Shown: positions 24,993-35,363, counted from the first letter of the stretch. The stretch is DNA of 64,000 nt from Bacteroidales bacterium (GCA_017938925.1 JAGBAO010000008.1:238499-302498), one strand, 5' to 3'. Notes: generated by a model from the letters alone, not told the origin. Translations and numbers: made by a program.

Positions 24993-27900
24993 GTTCGAAA
25001 TCCATAAACCTTCTATCGGAAAAACTGGATTCCTGTGATGAGGTATTCTGCAGCGGACTCTTTCTGTCCGCCCGCTGGTTTGTCGTGTCCCAGTTGGATT
25101 ATGACGGAATCCAGCTGATTGTCCTTCCTGACAAGGAGTCTGCGGAGTATTGTGCGGCGGATCTTTACAATCTTGTTGAAGGTGACTGCGTGTTCTTCCT
25201 TCCTGACTCGGGAAAGAAGTTGGAAAGAAGCAATTACAAGTCAACTCTCGGGGTGCAGAGGACATCCGCAATCGGAAAGATTCTTGATTACAAGGAGGGG
25301 AGACTGATAGTGGTAACTTATCCTTCCGCTATCGAGGAGGGAATTCCGTCGGAGGTCAAGATCAGGGAATCTCTTCTTAAACTGACTATAGGGGATGAGA
25401 TAAGCCGTGACGAGATGGTTGATAAACTTTTCGGAAGCGGATTCGAAAGGGTGGATTTCGTGTCGGAACCGGGACAGTTTGCTGTCAGAGGAGCCTTGGT
25501 TGACATATTTTCATATTCCTATAGCGATCCGTTCCGAATATCCTTCTTCGGAGATGAAATAGAGACCATCAACATATTCGACTGCAACACCCAGCTGTCC
25601 AGGGAGAAGGTCATCACAGCTGAAATATACCCCGACCTTATAGCATCAGAGCAGGAGGATGCAACTGCGAACATCGCCGATATTCTTCCGGATGAAGCCC
25701 TCATATGGCTGGATTCGTCCGATATGTACAGGAACATGGAGTTCTTCAGGACCTTCGAAAGATTCAGAAGGGTCTATATGGAACTTCCTCTTTCCCGTCA
25801 GAATGAGGAATCAGTACGTTTCAACATATCTCCACAGCCCGTATTCAACAAGAATTTCGAACTCCTGACAGAGGATATTCGCAAGCGTCTGGAAGAGGGA
25901 TACAGGGTGAGAATCTATGGTGAAAAGCAGTCGCAGCTGGAGAGGCTCAGTTCCATTCTTTCGCAGAACGGAGCCATCCTGCCAGAATTTGTCCAGGGAA
26001 GGAACCTTCACAACGGATTCATTGACCATGACGACAAGGTCTGCTGCTACAGCGACCATGAGATATTCGACCGTTTCCACCGCGTAAGCATAAGAAGGAC
26101 AGTAGATAAGAGCGAACAGCTTACCATCAATGACCTGACTTCGTTTGCGATAGGAGATTACATTGTCCATATAGACTATGGAGTGGGAATCTTCGGAGGA
26201 CTTGTCAGAATGAAGGACGACAAGGGAAGGATGCATGAGGTGGTCAAGCTTACATACAAGGACAACGACGTCGTGTTTGTGTCCGTGCATGCACTTCATA
26301 AGATATCACGTTATAAATCAAAGGATTCCGAGCCTCCTAAGATCCATAAGCTGGGATCGAAGGCATGGCAGAACCTGAAGTCAAGCACAAAATCCAAGGT
26401 CAAGGACATAGCGAAGGATCTCATTCAGCTGTACGCAAAGAGAAAGAGTGCGAGAGGATTTGCCTTTTCTGCTGACACCTATCTCCAGCAGGAGCTTGAG
26501 TCTTCGTTCATGTATGAGGACACTCCGGATCAGGAGAAGGCCGTATATGCCGTAAAGCGGGATATGGAGGATGATTGTCCTATGGACAGGCTTGTGTGCG
26601 GAGATGTGGGATTCGGAAAGACGGAAGTGGCAGTCAGGGCTGCGTTCAAGGCAGTTGCCGACAGCAAGCAGGTGGCCGTTCTTGTTCCTACCACCATTCT
26701 TGCCCTTCAGCATTTCAAGACGTTCCAGAACCGTCTCAAGGACCTTCCCTGCAATGTGGACTATGTCAGCCGTCTGAGGACAGCAAAGGAGATATCCGAC
26801 ATTCAGAAACGTCTGAAGGCCGGAACCCTTGATATTGTCATCGGCACTCATAAACTTATAGGTAAGGGATTCGAGTTCAAGGATCTGGGACTTCTCATCA
26901 TTGATGAGGAGCAGAAGTTCGGAGTGAGTGCAAAAGAGAAGCTCCGTCAGCTCAAGGCTTCAGTGGACACTCTTACCCTGACAGCTACCCCGATACCGCG
27001 AACCCTCCAGTTCTCTCTTCTGGGAGCACGCGACCTCTCGATAATAAATACGCCTCCGCCTAACAGGATTCCGGTACAGACCGAGATTATGCTTTTCGAT
27101 CATGATGAACTCAAGAACATCATAAAGTATGAACTGAGCAGGGGAGGACAGATATTCTTCGTCCATAACAGGGTGGAGGAACTCCAGTCCATCCATGATA
27201 TCCTTCACAGGCTTGTTCCTGACATGAAGATATGTGTGGCTCACGGCCAGATGGAGGCGAAAGTGCTGGAAAACAAGATTCTGGACTTTATGGCAGGGGA
27301 TTATGACATGCTGCTCTGCACCACGATCATCGAGAACGGACTTGATATTCCAAATGCGAACACTATAATCATCAACCAGGCTCAGAACATAGGTCTCAGC
27401 GATCTTCATCAGCTTCGCGGCCGAGTGGGACGCTCGAACAAGCGTGCATTCTGCTATCTGATGGTTCCCCCTCTTGTGTCCATAACAGATGATGCCCGCC
27501 GCAGGCTTAAAGCCATAGAGTCGTTCTCCGATCTTGGCAGCGGATTCAACATAGCAATGCAGGACCTCGATATCCGTGGAGCCGGAAACCTCCTTGGAGC
27601 CGAGCAGAGCGGATTCATAACCGACATGGGATTCGAGACATATCAGAAGATCCTTGCGGAGGCCATGGAGGAACTGGGAATGGAAACAGGAATATCCACA
27701 AAGAGGTCGGATGAATCGTTTGTGCCTGACTGTACCATAGAGACCGATCAGCTGGCCCTGATACCGGACACATATATAGACATGACCGCGGAGAAGATAA
27801 GGATATACAAGGAACTTGATTCCCTCACTTCCGACAAGGATATGGACCAGTTGAAAAAGAAGCTTGAGGACAGGTTCGGTCCTATGCCTGAGGAACTCAA

Positions 27901-28168
27901 GAGGCTCTTTGATATAGTAAGGATCAGGCAGCTGGGACAGAAGCTGGGATTTGAGAAGATCATAATAAAGAACGGAGTGATGATAGCGTTCTTCATTTCC
28001 AATCCGCTTTCACAGTATTACAAGACAGACCGCTTTGCAAAGATCCTTGAAAATGTGAGTGTCAATCCTAAACTGTTTGAACTCAAGCAGAACGACAGCA
28101 AGCTGAGGATATTCTCAAGAAATGTGGACGGTATAGCCAAAGCATACGAGGTTTTGAAGAGGTTATAG
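24983..28168 (+). CDS. mfd: Transcription-repair coupling factor Mfd
   Basis: The 1061-residue translocase removes RNA polymerase stalled at DNA lesions and recruits UvrA. N-terminal UvrB-like domains are followed by the RNA-polymerase interaction domain (GDYIVHIDYGVGIFGG). Next comes the helicase core with Walker A GDVGFGKTEVAVRAAF, Walker B DEEQKFG, and TATPIPRTLQFSLLGARDLS. HQLRGRVGRSNKRAFCYL and a C-terminal TRCF domain complete it. It is slightly shorter than E. coli Mfd (1148). Its start lies inside the DnaA-box cluster. Confidence 0.96.
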   Translation: MLISSKSINLLSEKLDSCDEVFCSGLFLSARWFVVSQLDYDGIQLIVLPDKESAEYCAADLYNLVEGDCVFFLPDSGKKLERSNYKSTLGVQRTSAIGKILDYKEGRLIVVTYPSAIEEGIPSEVKIRESLLKLTIGDEISRDEMVDKLFGSGFERVDFVSEPGQFAVRGALVDIFSYSYSDPFRISFFGDEIETINIFDCNTQLSREKVITAEIYPDLIASEQEDATANIADILPDEALIWLDSSDMYRNMEFFRTFERFRRVYMELPLSRQNEESVRFNISPQPVFNKNFELLTEDIRKRLEEGYRVRIYGEKQSQLERLSSILSQNGAILPEFVQGRNLHNGFIDHDDKVCCYSDHEIFDRFHRVSIRRTVDKSEQLTINDLTSFAIGDYIVHIDYGVGIFGGLVRMKDDKGRMHEVVKLTYKDNDVVFVSVHALHKISRYKSKDSEPPKIHKLGSKAWQNLKSSTKSKVKDIAKDLIQLYAKRKSARGFAFSADTYLQQELESSFMYEDTPDQEKAVYAVKRDMEDDCPMDRLVCGDVGFGKTEVAVRAAFKAVADSKQVAVLVPTTILALQHFKTFQNRLKDLPCNVDYVSRLRTAKEISDIQKRLKAGTLDIVIGTHKLIGKGFEFKDLGLLIIDEEQKFGVSAKEKLRQLKASVDTLTLTATPIPRTLQFSLLGARDLSIINTPPPNRIPVQTEIMLFDHDELKNIIKYELSRGGQIFFVHNRVEELQSIHDILHRLVPDMKICVAHGQMEAKVLENKILDFMAGDYDMLLCTTIIENGLDIPNANTIIINQAQNIGLSDLHQLRGRVGRSNKRAFCYLMVPPLVSITDDARRRLKAIESFSDLGSGFNIAMQDLDIRGAGNLLGAEQSGFITDMGFETYQKILAEAMEELGMETGISTKRSDESFVPDCTIETDQLALIPDTYIDMTAEKIRIYKELDSLTSDKDMDQLKKKLEDRFGPMPEELKRLFDIVRIRQLGQKLGFEKIIIKNGVMIAFFISNPLSQYYKTDRFAKILENVSVNPKLFELKQNDSKLRIFSRNVDGIAKAYEVLKRL

Positions 28169-28186
28169 ATAAATTTTGTACATTTG
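28153..28186 (+). promoter_or_regulatory. Promoter for coaX inside the mfd 3' end
   Basis: TTTG at 28153-28156, 22 bp, then TACATTTG at 28179-28186, a full match to TAnnTTTG, ending 17 bp before the coaX start. Confidence 0.55.
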
Positions 28187-28203
28187 CCTGATTTTAAAGC
28201 GGC

Positions 28204-28923
28204 TTGGAAGTGGCTAATCTTATAGTTGACATAGGAAATACAGCCTTGAAGGCTTCATGGTGTGACGGTATCACGCTTGGAAAGACATACAGATATCAGG
28301 GTGAGAGGATGCTGGACTACATCCTTTCCATGACTGAAAAGGAAAGACCTGAGATTCTGGTTCTGAGCAGTGTCAGACATTTCTCTCCTCAGAATATCCA
28401 TAAGTTGGAAGAAGTCTGTGACAGGCTTCTGGTTGTGGATGAGTCTGTTCTTGAATCGTACGGGCTTCCGTTATGGATGACTCCGGACAGAGCAGCGTCC
28501 ATAGTGGCTTCAAGATATCTTTTCAAGGGCAGAGGATGCACTGTCTTCGATTTCGGTACCACTCTTACTGTCGATTTTCTTGATCCTCAGGGGCAGTTCA
28601 GGGGAGGAAACATATCTCCCGGATGCAAGACCAGATTCAAGTCCCTTAACAGATATTCCAAGTCGCTTCCATTGCTTGATGCTCCGGAAGAAATATCCTC
28701 TGAAGGACACGATATTTCCTCTTCGATAGAGTCTGGAGTCATTTCAGGCATAATGTTTGAAATCGAGGGTTACATTTTGCGCAACCCCGAAAATATCAAT
28801 GTTTTCACAGGTGGAGATGCGATTTATTTTGCAAAAAGAATGAAAAACTCCATCTTTGTAGTTTGTAACCTTGTTTTGATGGGGTTGGCTTTAATAGCTG
28901 TAGAATATGATAAGAAGGATTGA
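28204..28923 (+). CDS. coaX: Type III pantothenate kinase
   Basis: The 239 residues show the ASKHA-fold phosphate loop LIVDIGNTALKASW at the N terminus, FDFGTTLTVDFLD in the middle and FRGGNISPGCKTRFKSL. CoaX starts coenzyme A synthesis by phosphorylating pantothenate, without feedback inhibition by CoA. The start is a TTG at 28204 or a GTG two codons later; no ATG is suitable. It overlaps the next gene by 17 bp. Confidence 0.93.
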   Translation: MEVANLIVDIGNTALKASWCDGITLGKTYRYQGERMLDYILSMTEKERPEILVLSSVRHFSPQNIHKLEEVCDRLLVVDESVLESYGLPLWMTPDRAASIVASRYLFKGRGCTVFDFGTTLTVDFLDPQGQFRGGNISPGCKTRFKSLNRYSKSLPLLDAPEEISSEGHDISSSIESGVISGIMFEIEGYILRNPENINVFTGGDAIYFAKRMKNSIFVVCNLVLMGLALIAVEYDKKD

Positions 28924-30220
28924 AAAAGCGCTTTTGCTGGCAGTGTTTCTCATCATAGGTGTTTCTGTGTCGGCACAGGAAGGAGCCTATGGTGCGTATA
29001 CTCCGTATTCGGTATTCGGCATCGGAGAGATTGCAAAAGAGGGTTCTGCATATAACAAGAGCATGGGAGGAATCGGAATAGCCACCCGTAACAGAAGGTT
29101 TATCAACTATACCAATCCTGCTGCCGTGACTGCAAGGGACTCGCTTTCCTTCATGGCTGATTTCGGACTTGAGCAGAGCAATTCCATCTACAGGCAGGGC
29201 AATCTGAGATCAGGAAACAATACTTTCAATATCCATAATTTCGTATTGAGTTTTCCTATTTACAGGTCGTCGGCATTCATGGTCGGAATCACGCCTTTCA
29301 GTAACGTGGGTTATGATTTTTCTTCAGTTGAGACCAATCAGGATATCATAGGAAACACTGGAAACATCACATATGATTCCTACGGAACGGGAGATATATA
29401 TCAGGTGTTTGTCGGTGCAGGAGCCACATTCTGGAAAAGATTCTCAGTGGGTGCTGAGTTCATATATTATTTCGGTAACATCGACAAGATAACCCATATG
29501 GATTATGCCGACAATTCATACAGGTCGGTGAATACGGGAAGCGAGATTTCAGTGAACGGTGCGACTGGAAAATTCGGACTTCAGTATGAGCAGAAGCTTG
29601 CAGGTGATGTTTCCTTGACTCTAGGAGCAACATACAGGATGTCCACAAGACTTAAGGGATATTCCACTAACTACAGATATGCTACCCAGTCAAGCGTTGT
29701 GGATACCTTGAGACACAGTGTTGACACTCTTGCTCATGGAAATGTGAGGTTCGGAGATGAAATAGGAGTGGGAATAGCACTCAAAGGTGGAGAAAAGTGG
29801 CATGTGGAGTTTGATTATCTCAGAAGCGGATGGGGAAAGTCCGGAATGGACACTGCACCGGGATTCTCTGCGATAGGTGATTCAAAGTTCACTGCAACGA
29901 CATCACAGTCATTCAGACTTGGATTTGAGATTGTTCCGAACAGGAACGACATCAGATATTACATGAGACGATGTGCCTACCGTGCCGGAGTATATTATGA
30001 CCAGGCTTATTACAAGCTGGATGGAAACAATGTGAACTCCATGGGTATCACCTTCGGAATAACGCTGCCGGTGTTCAGATGGTATAACGGTCTGACTCTG
30101 GGAGTGGATCTTGGTCAGAAGGCCAGCACAAGACACGATATGATACGTGAAAGATATGCCAGGATAGTCGTAGGATTCAATATCCATGACATCTGGTTCC
30201 AGAAACCGAGATATAATTAA
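28907..30220 (+). CDS. Predicted outer membrane beta-barrel protein
   Basis: This 437-residue protein has a signal peptide (LLLAVFLIIGVSVSAQ). Its body alternates aromatic and polar residues typical of a barrel (GVGIALKGGEKWHVEFDYLRSGW, FRLGFEIVPN) and ends with aromatic-rich IVVGFNIHDIWFQKPRYN. It resembles the FadL/PorQ-like proteins encoded after coaX in many Bacteroidales genomes; no enzymatic motif is seen. Conserved position before a TPR protein and lptC suggests a role in envelope assembly (inference). The start overlaps coaX. Confidence 0.78.
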   Translation: MIRRIEKALLLAVFLIIGVSVSAQEGAYGAYTPYSVFGIGEIAKEGSAYNKSMGGIGIATRNRRFINYTNPAAVTARDSLSFMADFGLEQSNSIYRQGNLRSGNNTFNIHNFVLSFPIYRSSAFMVGITPFSNVGYDFSSVETNQDIIGNTGNITYDSYGTGDIYQVFVGAGATFWKRFSVGAEFIYYFGNIDKITHMDYADNSYRSVNTGSEISVNGATGKFGLQYEQKLAGDVSLTLGATYRMSTRLKGYSTNYRYATQSSVVDTLRHSVDTLAHGNVRFGDEIGVGIALKGGEKWHVEFDYLRSGWGKSGMDTAPGFSAIGDSKFTATTSQSFRLGFEIVPNRNDIRYYMRRCAYRAGVYYDQAYYKLDGNNVNSMGITFGITLPVFRWYNGLTLGVDLGQKASTRHDMIRERYARIVVGFNIHDIWFQKPRYN

Positions 30221-30234
30221 AACAAATAACATTT

Positions 30235-31563
30235 ATGAAAAGGTTTATACTGCTTATTTCAGTGGCTGCAACTGCTTTGATCTGCAGCACAAGTCTTTCC
30301 GCACAGGGAAAATTCGGTCCGGACAGTGCCGAATGTATCAAGTATCTGTCTTATTATACAGAATATTACAAGCAGAAGAACTATGATTCTGCGCTTCCTA
30401 ACTGGAGAAAGGCATATCAGATCTGTCCTCCGACAGCAAGATATTCTCTCCTTTCAAACGGAACCACACTCGTGAAGAGGCTCATTCAGAAGAATCAGAA
30501 GAATCCTACCTATAGGGCAGCGCTCGTGGACTCGCTCATGACTCTTTACAACCAGAGAGTGGAGTTCTGGCCTAAATATGCCACTTCATCTCTTAACAAC
30601 AAGGCTCTCGACATCTATAACTATATGAAGAACGAGCCTATGAAGATGTATGAGGGACTCACAGAGGTAGTTTCCTTGAACGGAAATAAAACTACTCCTA
30701 ACGTGTTCCTTTTCCAGATGAACACTGCAATCGATCTTTACAAGGACGGTCTTCTGGATCCTGAGGCTGTGATCAACGTATATGAGACAGCTGTGAAGTA
30801 TCTTGCAGAGGCTGCTCCGAAGAACGACACAGAGAAGGCTGCCATCGAGAAGACTGTAGGTGACGTGGAGAGCCTGTTCATCACCAGCCAGGTGGCAAGC
30901 TGTGAGAATCTCATAGCTCTCTTCGGACCTCGTTATGAGGCTGATCCTCAGAACCTTGATCTTGCAAAGAACATCGTGAAGATGATGAGCGTGACAGAGG
31001 GATGTACTGACAACGACCTCTTCCTTAATGCCGTTACCACAATGTACACCCTTGAGCCATCTCACACTTCTGCATACTTCCTCTACAAGCTTTATTCTTC
31101 AAGAGGAGATGTGGATAATGCAATCAAGTATATGGAAGAGGCTATCGCGGCAGAGGAGTCAGATGCAGAGACTGATGCAAACTATAACTTCGAACTTGCT
31201 GCATTCTGCTACAAGAACGCAAAGAATGCAATGGCAATAGAGAAGGCTCAGAAGGCAATCGAACTCTCAGATGCTCTTGACGGCAAGGCATATATGCTTA
31301 TCGGAACAATCTGGGGTAGCGTGGTTTGCCCTGGTAACGATATCGAGCAGAGAGCCAAGTATTGGGTAGCTGTTGATTATATGGTGAAGGCAAAGAACGC
31401 AGATCCATCTCTTGCAGAGGATGCGAACAACTATATCGGCCAGTACAGCACATATTACCCGCAGACTGCAGAGGCCTTCATGTATGATGTTACAGACGGT
31501 CAGTCATACACTGTATCATGTGCAGGTATGAGGGCTGTGACAACTGTCAGAACTCAGAAATAG
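30235..31563 (+). CDS. Periplasmic TPR-repeat protein
   Basis: The 442-residue protein has a signal peptide ending LICSTSLSAQ. Helical TPR-type repeats run through it, clearest near AYFLYKLYSSRGDVDNAIKYMEEAIA and YNFELAAFCYKNAKNAMAIEKAQKAIEL. Such proteins usually scaffold protein complexes. It is 14 bp after the barrel protein and just before lptC, a gene order kept in Bacteroidales. Specific function is unknown. Confidence 0.82.
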   Translation: MKRFILLISVAATALICSTSLSAQGKFGPDSAECIKYLSYYTEYYKQKNYDSALPNWRKAYQICPPTARYSLLSNGTTLVKRLIQKNQKNPTYRAALVDSLMTLYNQRVEFWPKYATSSLNNKALDIYNYMKNEPMKMYEGLTEVVSLNGNKTTPNVFLFQMNTAIDLYKDGLLDPEAVINVYETAVKYLAEAAPKNDTEKAAIEKTVGDVESLFITSQVASCENLIALFGPRYEADPQNLDLAKNIVKMMSVTEGCTDNDLFLNAVTTMYTLEPSHTSAYFLYKLYSSRGDVDNAIKYMEEAIAAEESDAETDANYNFELAAFCYKNAKNAMAIEKAQKAIELSDALDGKAYMLIGTIWGSVVCPGNDIEQRAKYWVAVDYMVKAKNADPSLAEDANNYIGQYSTYYPQTAEAFMYDVTDGQSYTVSCAGMRAVTTVRTQK

Positions 31564-31565
31564 TA

Positions 31566-32192
31566 TTGGATAATATCCTTCATACGGTCAGGATGATTGC
31601 AACCGCTTCGGCGGTTGCTTTCGTCGTTTTTTCATGTAAGGGAAAACTGGGTGAGGCGGCTGCTCTGGACCTTTCCGAAACCCCTGTACAGGTGGTTGAG
31701 AACATGTTTGTGGTCCAGACGGAGAACAGTGGTCTTCAGATGAGGGCAGAGGCTCCTCTGATGGAGAAATATGAAAAGGATACCGTGTCTTACGAACTGT
31801 TTCCGAAGGGATTTTTTGTGTACGGATACACCGAAGAAGGTCTTCTTGAGACCAAGATAACGTCAGACAATGCCCGTCACCTGAAATATAAGGATGGCCG
31901 TGAGAGCTGGGAAGCCTTCGGTAATGTCGTGGTCCGGAATCTCATAAAGCAGGAGACGATGGAGACCGACACCCTGTACTGGGATCAGAAGAACGAGAAG
32001 ATATTCACTGACTGCTACGTCAAGATGTATTCTCCACAGGGCTTCATGCAGGGTTATGGAATGGAGTCCGACCAGCGTGCAAGAGACTCAAGGATATTCA
32101 ATCCTTTCAACAGTTATGGCATTGTGGTACAGGATAGTACGGAAGTCGTGATAGATTCAGTCAATTTTATAGGACCATTGCAAAAAAAATAG
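31566..32192 (+). CDS. lptC: LPS export periplasmic protein LptC (lipoprotein)
   Basis: About 208 residues with a lipobox-like AFVVFSC and an LptC/YrbK-type beta-jellyroll: FPKGFFVYGYTEEGLLETKITSDNARH, then ESWEAFGNVVVRNL, then ETDTLYWDQKNEKIFTD. LptC links the LptBFG transporter to LptA and passes lipopolysaccharide outward. The start is uncertain: the TTG at 31566 gives a signal peptide with a basic residue before the hydrophobic core, while the ATG at 31593 leaves a very short one. It is tightly spaced after the TPR gene. Confidence 0.85.
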   Translation: MDNILHTVRMIATASAVAFVVFSCKGKLGEAAALDLSETPVQVVENMFVVQTENSGLQMRAEAPLMEKYEKDTVSYELFPKGFFVYGYTEEGLLETKITSDNARHLKYKDGRESWEAFGNVVVRNLIKQETMETDTLYWDQKNEKIFTDCYVKMYSPQGFMQGYGMESDQRARDSRIFNPFNSYGIVVQDSTEVVIDSVNFIGPLQKK

Positions 32193-32271
32193 CGTCAGAT
32201 TGCCGGAAAATTGCTATCTTCGCACCCCAATAGCGTAATTTATACGATAATAATCTAAAACAAACAATAAA

Positions 32272-34254
32272 ATGGCAGTACTTGAAACAATCCGTGTCAA
32301 GTTCGGAATTCTGATAACAGTGCTCATCGCTGTAGCGCTGTTGTCTTTCATCATTGATCCGAGCACACTTCAGTCTGTGTCATCTTCAATGTCATCAAAG
32401 TATGATGTTGGAGAAATTGATGGAAAATCTGTTTCCTATATGGATTTCCAGGCTGACATAGACAAATTTACAGCAATCAACGAAATCGTGACAGGATCTT
32501 CTGTTCAGAATGAGCAGCAGCAGATCCAGGTGAGAAATGCGGCATGGCAGTCACTCGTGGACAAGTATCTCTTCGTTAAGAACGCGAAGAAGGCAGGTCT
32601 CAACGTGGGTGAGGAGGAAATGCTTGCAATCATCTCCGGTGAGATGGATTCACCTGTATTCACTCAGAACCCTGCATTCTGCGATGAGAACGGAAATTTC
32701 TCCAAGGAGATGCTTCTCGATTTCATCAGCTATCTCAACTCAGATGAGACAGGCCGTCTCAAGCTTTACTGGGACTATCTTCAGGAGTCAGCTATGACAC
32801 AGCAGTTCTATGCGAAGTATATGTCTCTCTTCACTCAGAGCAATATCACAAATCCTTTGATGCTCACTGAGAAGATCGCTGAGAACAACAATACTTTCGA
32901 CGTTGAGTTCGTAATGGTTCCTTACAGCTATCCTAAGGACACCACAATCGTTGTTTCTGACAAGGAGATCAAGGCTTACTACGACGCTCACAAGAAGTTC
33001 TACAAGCAGCAGGCAAGCAGGGATATCGAGTATGTTGTGTTCGAGGTTGTTCCTTCAACAGAGGATATTGCAGCTGCAAATCAGGCTATTATCGACGTAT
33101 ATGATGAGTTCAAGGCTGCTGAGAACATGAAGAGCTTCCTTCTTGCAAACTCAGACAGGCAGTTTGACAACCACTGGTACAAGGCTGGTGAACTCAACAC
33201 TGTTGCCAAGGTTGTAAATGACTATGTATTCGGCAAGAATGCTTCTGTTTCCGAGGTTCTTTCCGAGGACAACAAGTTCTATGCAGTCCGCGTGCTTGAG
33301 ACAGCCAAGGTTCCTGAGCAGGTTTACGTGAAGTATGCTCCTGCGGCTTCTGAGAATGTTGACAGCCTTCTCAATGTGGCTGAGGCTCAGTGGATTCCTC
33401 AGACTCCTGGTTTCGAGGATGTAATGGTGGCCAAGAAGGGTTCAAAGGTAACCGTGAACGGTCTTGTGTTCCAGGTTCTTGATACAAAGGATCCGGTTGA
33501 GAGAAAGAAGGTTGCAATTCTTGAAAAGGATGCTGTTGCCGGCAAGGAGACCGTGAACGGATTCTATGCAAGGGCTAACACTCTCGCAACAAAGTCAGCA
33601 GGCAAGTATGAGAACTTCCAGAAGGCTCTTACTGAGGAAGGACTCTACGCTCACCCTGTGAACAAGATGCTTGAGAGCGCTGACAGGCTCGGATCAGTCG
33701 AGAACACCAAGGAGGTTACAAGATGGGCGTTCGAGGCTAAGGAGGGCCAGGTTTCAAACATCATCACTGTAAACAACAACTACTTCATCATAGCTGCTCT
33801 CAAGGGAATCCACAAGGAAGGATACACTCCTGTAGCTGAGGTTTCTTCGCAGATCAGCAACCTTCTCTACAACCAGAAGGCAGGAGAGAAGAAGGCAGTT
33901 GAGGTGGCTGATAAGATAGCAGGTCTTGAGGATCTCGCAGCAGTTGCCGAGGCACTCGGAAAGACTGTAAGCACCAAGGAAGGAGTTGCTTTCTCTTCAC
34001 TCACTTCTCAGGGTCTCGATCCTAAGTTCATCGGTGCAGCTTCTGTTGCTGAGGATGGCAAGGTATGCGGTCCGGTTGTAGGTAACGTAGGAGTTTACGT
34101 CTACAAGGTTACAGGTCGCGACACAGGTGCGTTCTTCACAGAGGATGACGCAAAGAACCGTGACGCTCAGATGACTCAGTACGCTACCCAGATGGTGGTT
34201 CCTACCATGATGGATGACGCTGACGTCAAGGATAACCGCGCACGTTTCTTCTAG
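32272..34254 (+). CDS. PpiD-like periplasmic folding factor with a truncated parvulin domain
   Basis: The 660 residues begin with the PpiD layout: MAVLETIRVKFGILITVLIAVALLSFII, one inner-membrane anchor, then a SurA_N_3-type chaperone domain (VGEIDGKSVSYMDFQADID). The second half aligns by order with Bacteroidales PpiD (KKVAILEKDAVAG, GQVSNIITVNNNYFIIAAL). Where a parvulin prolyl isomerase with a GGDLGW-type core is expected, only about 60 residues remain (KYAPAASENVDSLL to QVLDTKDPVERKK). I infer a chaperone without isomerase activity. It abuts ychF by 3 bp. Confidence 0.82.
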   Translation: MAVLETIRVKFGILITVLIAVALLSFIIDPSTLQSVSSSMSSKYDVGEIDGKSVSYMDFQADIDKFTAINEIVTGSSVQNEQQQIQVRNAAWQSLVDKYLFVKNAKKAGLNVGEEEMLAIISGEMDSPVFTQNPAFCDENGNFSKEMLLDFISYLNSDETGRLKLYWDYLQESAMTQQFYAKYMSLFTQSNITNPLMLTEKIAENNNTFDVEFVMVPYSYPKDTTIVVSDKEIKAYYDAHKKFYKQQASRDIEYVVFEVVPSTEDIAAANQAIIDVYDEFKAAENMKSFLLANSDRQFDNHWYKAGELNTVAKVVNDYVFGKNASVSEVLSEDNKFYAVRVLETAKVPEQVYVKYAPAASENVDSLLNVAEAQWIPQTPGFEDVMVAKKGSKVTVNGLVFQVLDTKDPVERKKVAILEKDAVAGKETVNGFYARANTLATKSAGKYENFQKALTEEGLYAHPVNKMLESADRLGSVENTKEVTRWAFEAKEGQVSNIITVNNNYFIIAALKGIHKEGYTPVAEVSSQISNLLYNQKAGEKKAVEVADKIAGLEDLAAVAEALGKTVSTKEGVAFSSLTSQGLDPKFIGAASVAEDGKVCGPVVGNVGVYVYKVTGRDTGAFFTEDDAKNRDAQMTQYATQMVVPTMMDDADVKDNRARFF

Positions 34255-34257
34255 GCT

Positions 34258-35361
34258 ATGGCACTTAAGTGTGGTATAGTAGGACTTCCTAATGTCGGAA
34301 AATCGACATTATTCAATTGTGTAAGTTCCGGTAAGGCTCAAAGTGCAAACTTTCCGTTTTGCACTATTGAGCCTAATATCGGTTCAACTATAGTTCCTGA
34401 TAAGAGGCTTGAGGTTCTTGAAAGCCTCTGCAACCCTAAGAGAGTGGTTCCTGCCACTGTTGAAATAGTGGATATTGCGGGCCTTGTCAAAGGTGCAAGC
34501 AAGGGAGAAGGCCTCGGCAACCAGTTCCTCGCCAATATCAGGGAGACAGATGCGATTCTTCACGTTCTCCGTTGTTTTGACGATCCTAATATCGTGCATG
34601 TTGATGGAACCGTCGATCCTGTACGTGACAAGGAGGTCATAGACCTTGAACTTCAGCTCAAGGATCTTGAGACTGTGGAAAACCGTCTTGCAAAGGTTCA
34701 GAAGCAGGCTCAGACAGGCGGAGACAAGAACGCAAAGAAACTTTTCGATCTTCTTGTAAGGTACAAGGCAGCTCTTGAACAGGGTAAGTCCTGCCGTACG
34801 GTGAAGCCTGAAAATGCCGATGAGGAGCAGCTTGCAAAGGAGCTTTTCCTTCTTACAAACAAACCTGTGATGTATGTCTGCAATGTCGATGAGGCATCTG
34901 CAAAGACAGGTAACGAATATGTGGAAAAAGTTCGTGAGGCAGTCAAGGATGAGGATGCTGAGATTCTTGTCATTGCAGCCAAGATCGAATCTGATATAGC
35001 GGAATTGGAAAGCTATGAGGAGCGTCAGATGTTCCTCGAAGAAATGGGGCTTGAAGAATCAGGAGTCGTAAGACTTATCCAGAGCGCATACTCTCTCCTT
35101 AACCTCCGTACATATTTTACGGCCGGAGCTGATGAGTGCCGTGCATGGACTATCAACAAGGGAGATAAGGCGCCAAAGGCAGCCGGAGTTATCCATACGG
35201 ACTTCGAAAAAGGCTTCATACGCGCCGAAGTCATCAAGTATGAGGACTTCGTACAGCTCAAGTCGGAATCGGCCTGCAGAGCGGCAGGAAAGCTCGGCGT
35301 TGAGGGTAAGGAGTATGTTGTTCAGGATGGAGACATCATGCACTTCCTCTTTAACGTATAA
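34258..35361 (+). CDS. ychF: Ribosome-binding ATPase YchF
   Basis: The 367-residue Obg-family P-loop protein has GLPNVGKSTLFNCVSSG, DIAGLVKGASKGEGLGNQFLANIRE and a C-terminal TGS domain (RTYFTAGADECRAWTINKGDKAPKAAGVIHTDFEKGFIRAEV). It prefers ATP over GTP and takes part in stress responses. It is followed 2 bp after its stop by the second copy of the dispersed hairpin element. Confidence 0.97.
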   Translation: MALKCGIVGLPNVGKSTLFNCVSSGKAQSANFPFCTIEPNIGSTIVPDKRLEVLESLCNPKRVVPATVEIVDIAGLVKGASKGEGLGNQFLANIRETDAILHVLRCFDDPNIVHVDGTVDPVRDKEVIDLELQLKDLETVENRLAKVQKQAQTGGDKNAKKLFDLLVRYKAALEQGKSCRTVKPENADEEQLAKELFLLTNKPVMYVCNVDEASAKTGNEYVEKVREAVKDEDAEILVIAAKIESDIAELESYEERQMFLEEMGLEESGVVRLIQSAYSLLNLRTYFTAGADECRAWTINKGDKAPKAAGVIHTDFEKGFIRAEVIKYEDFVQLKSESACRAAGKLGVEGKEYVVQDGDIMHFLFNV

Positions 35362-35363
35362 TT

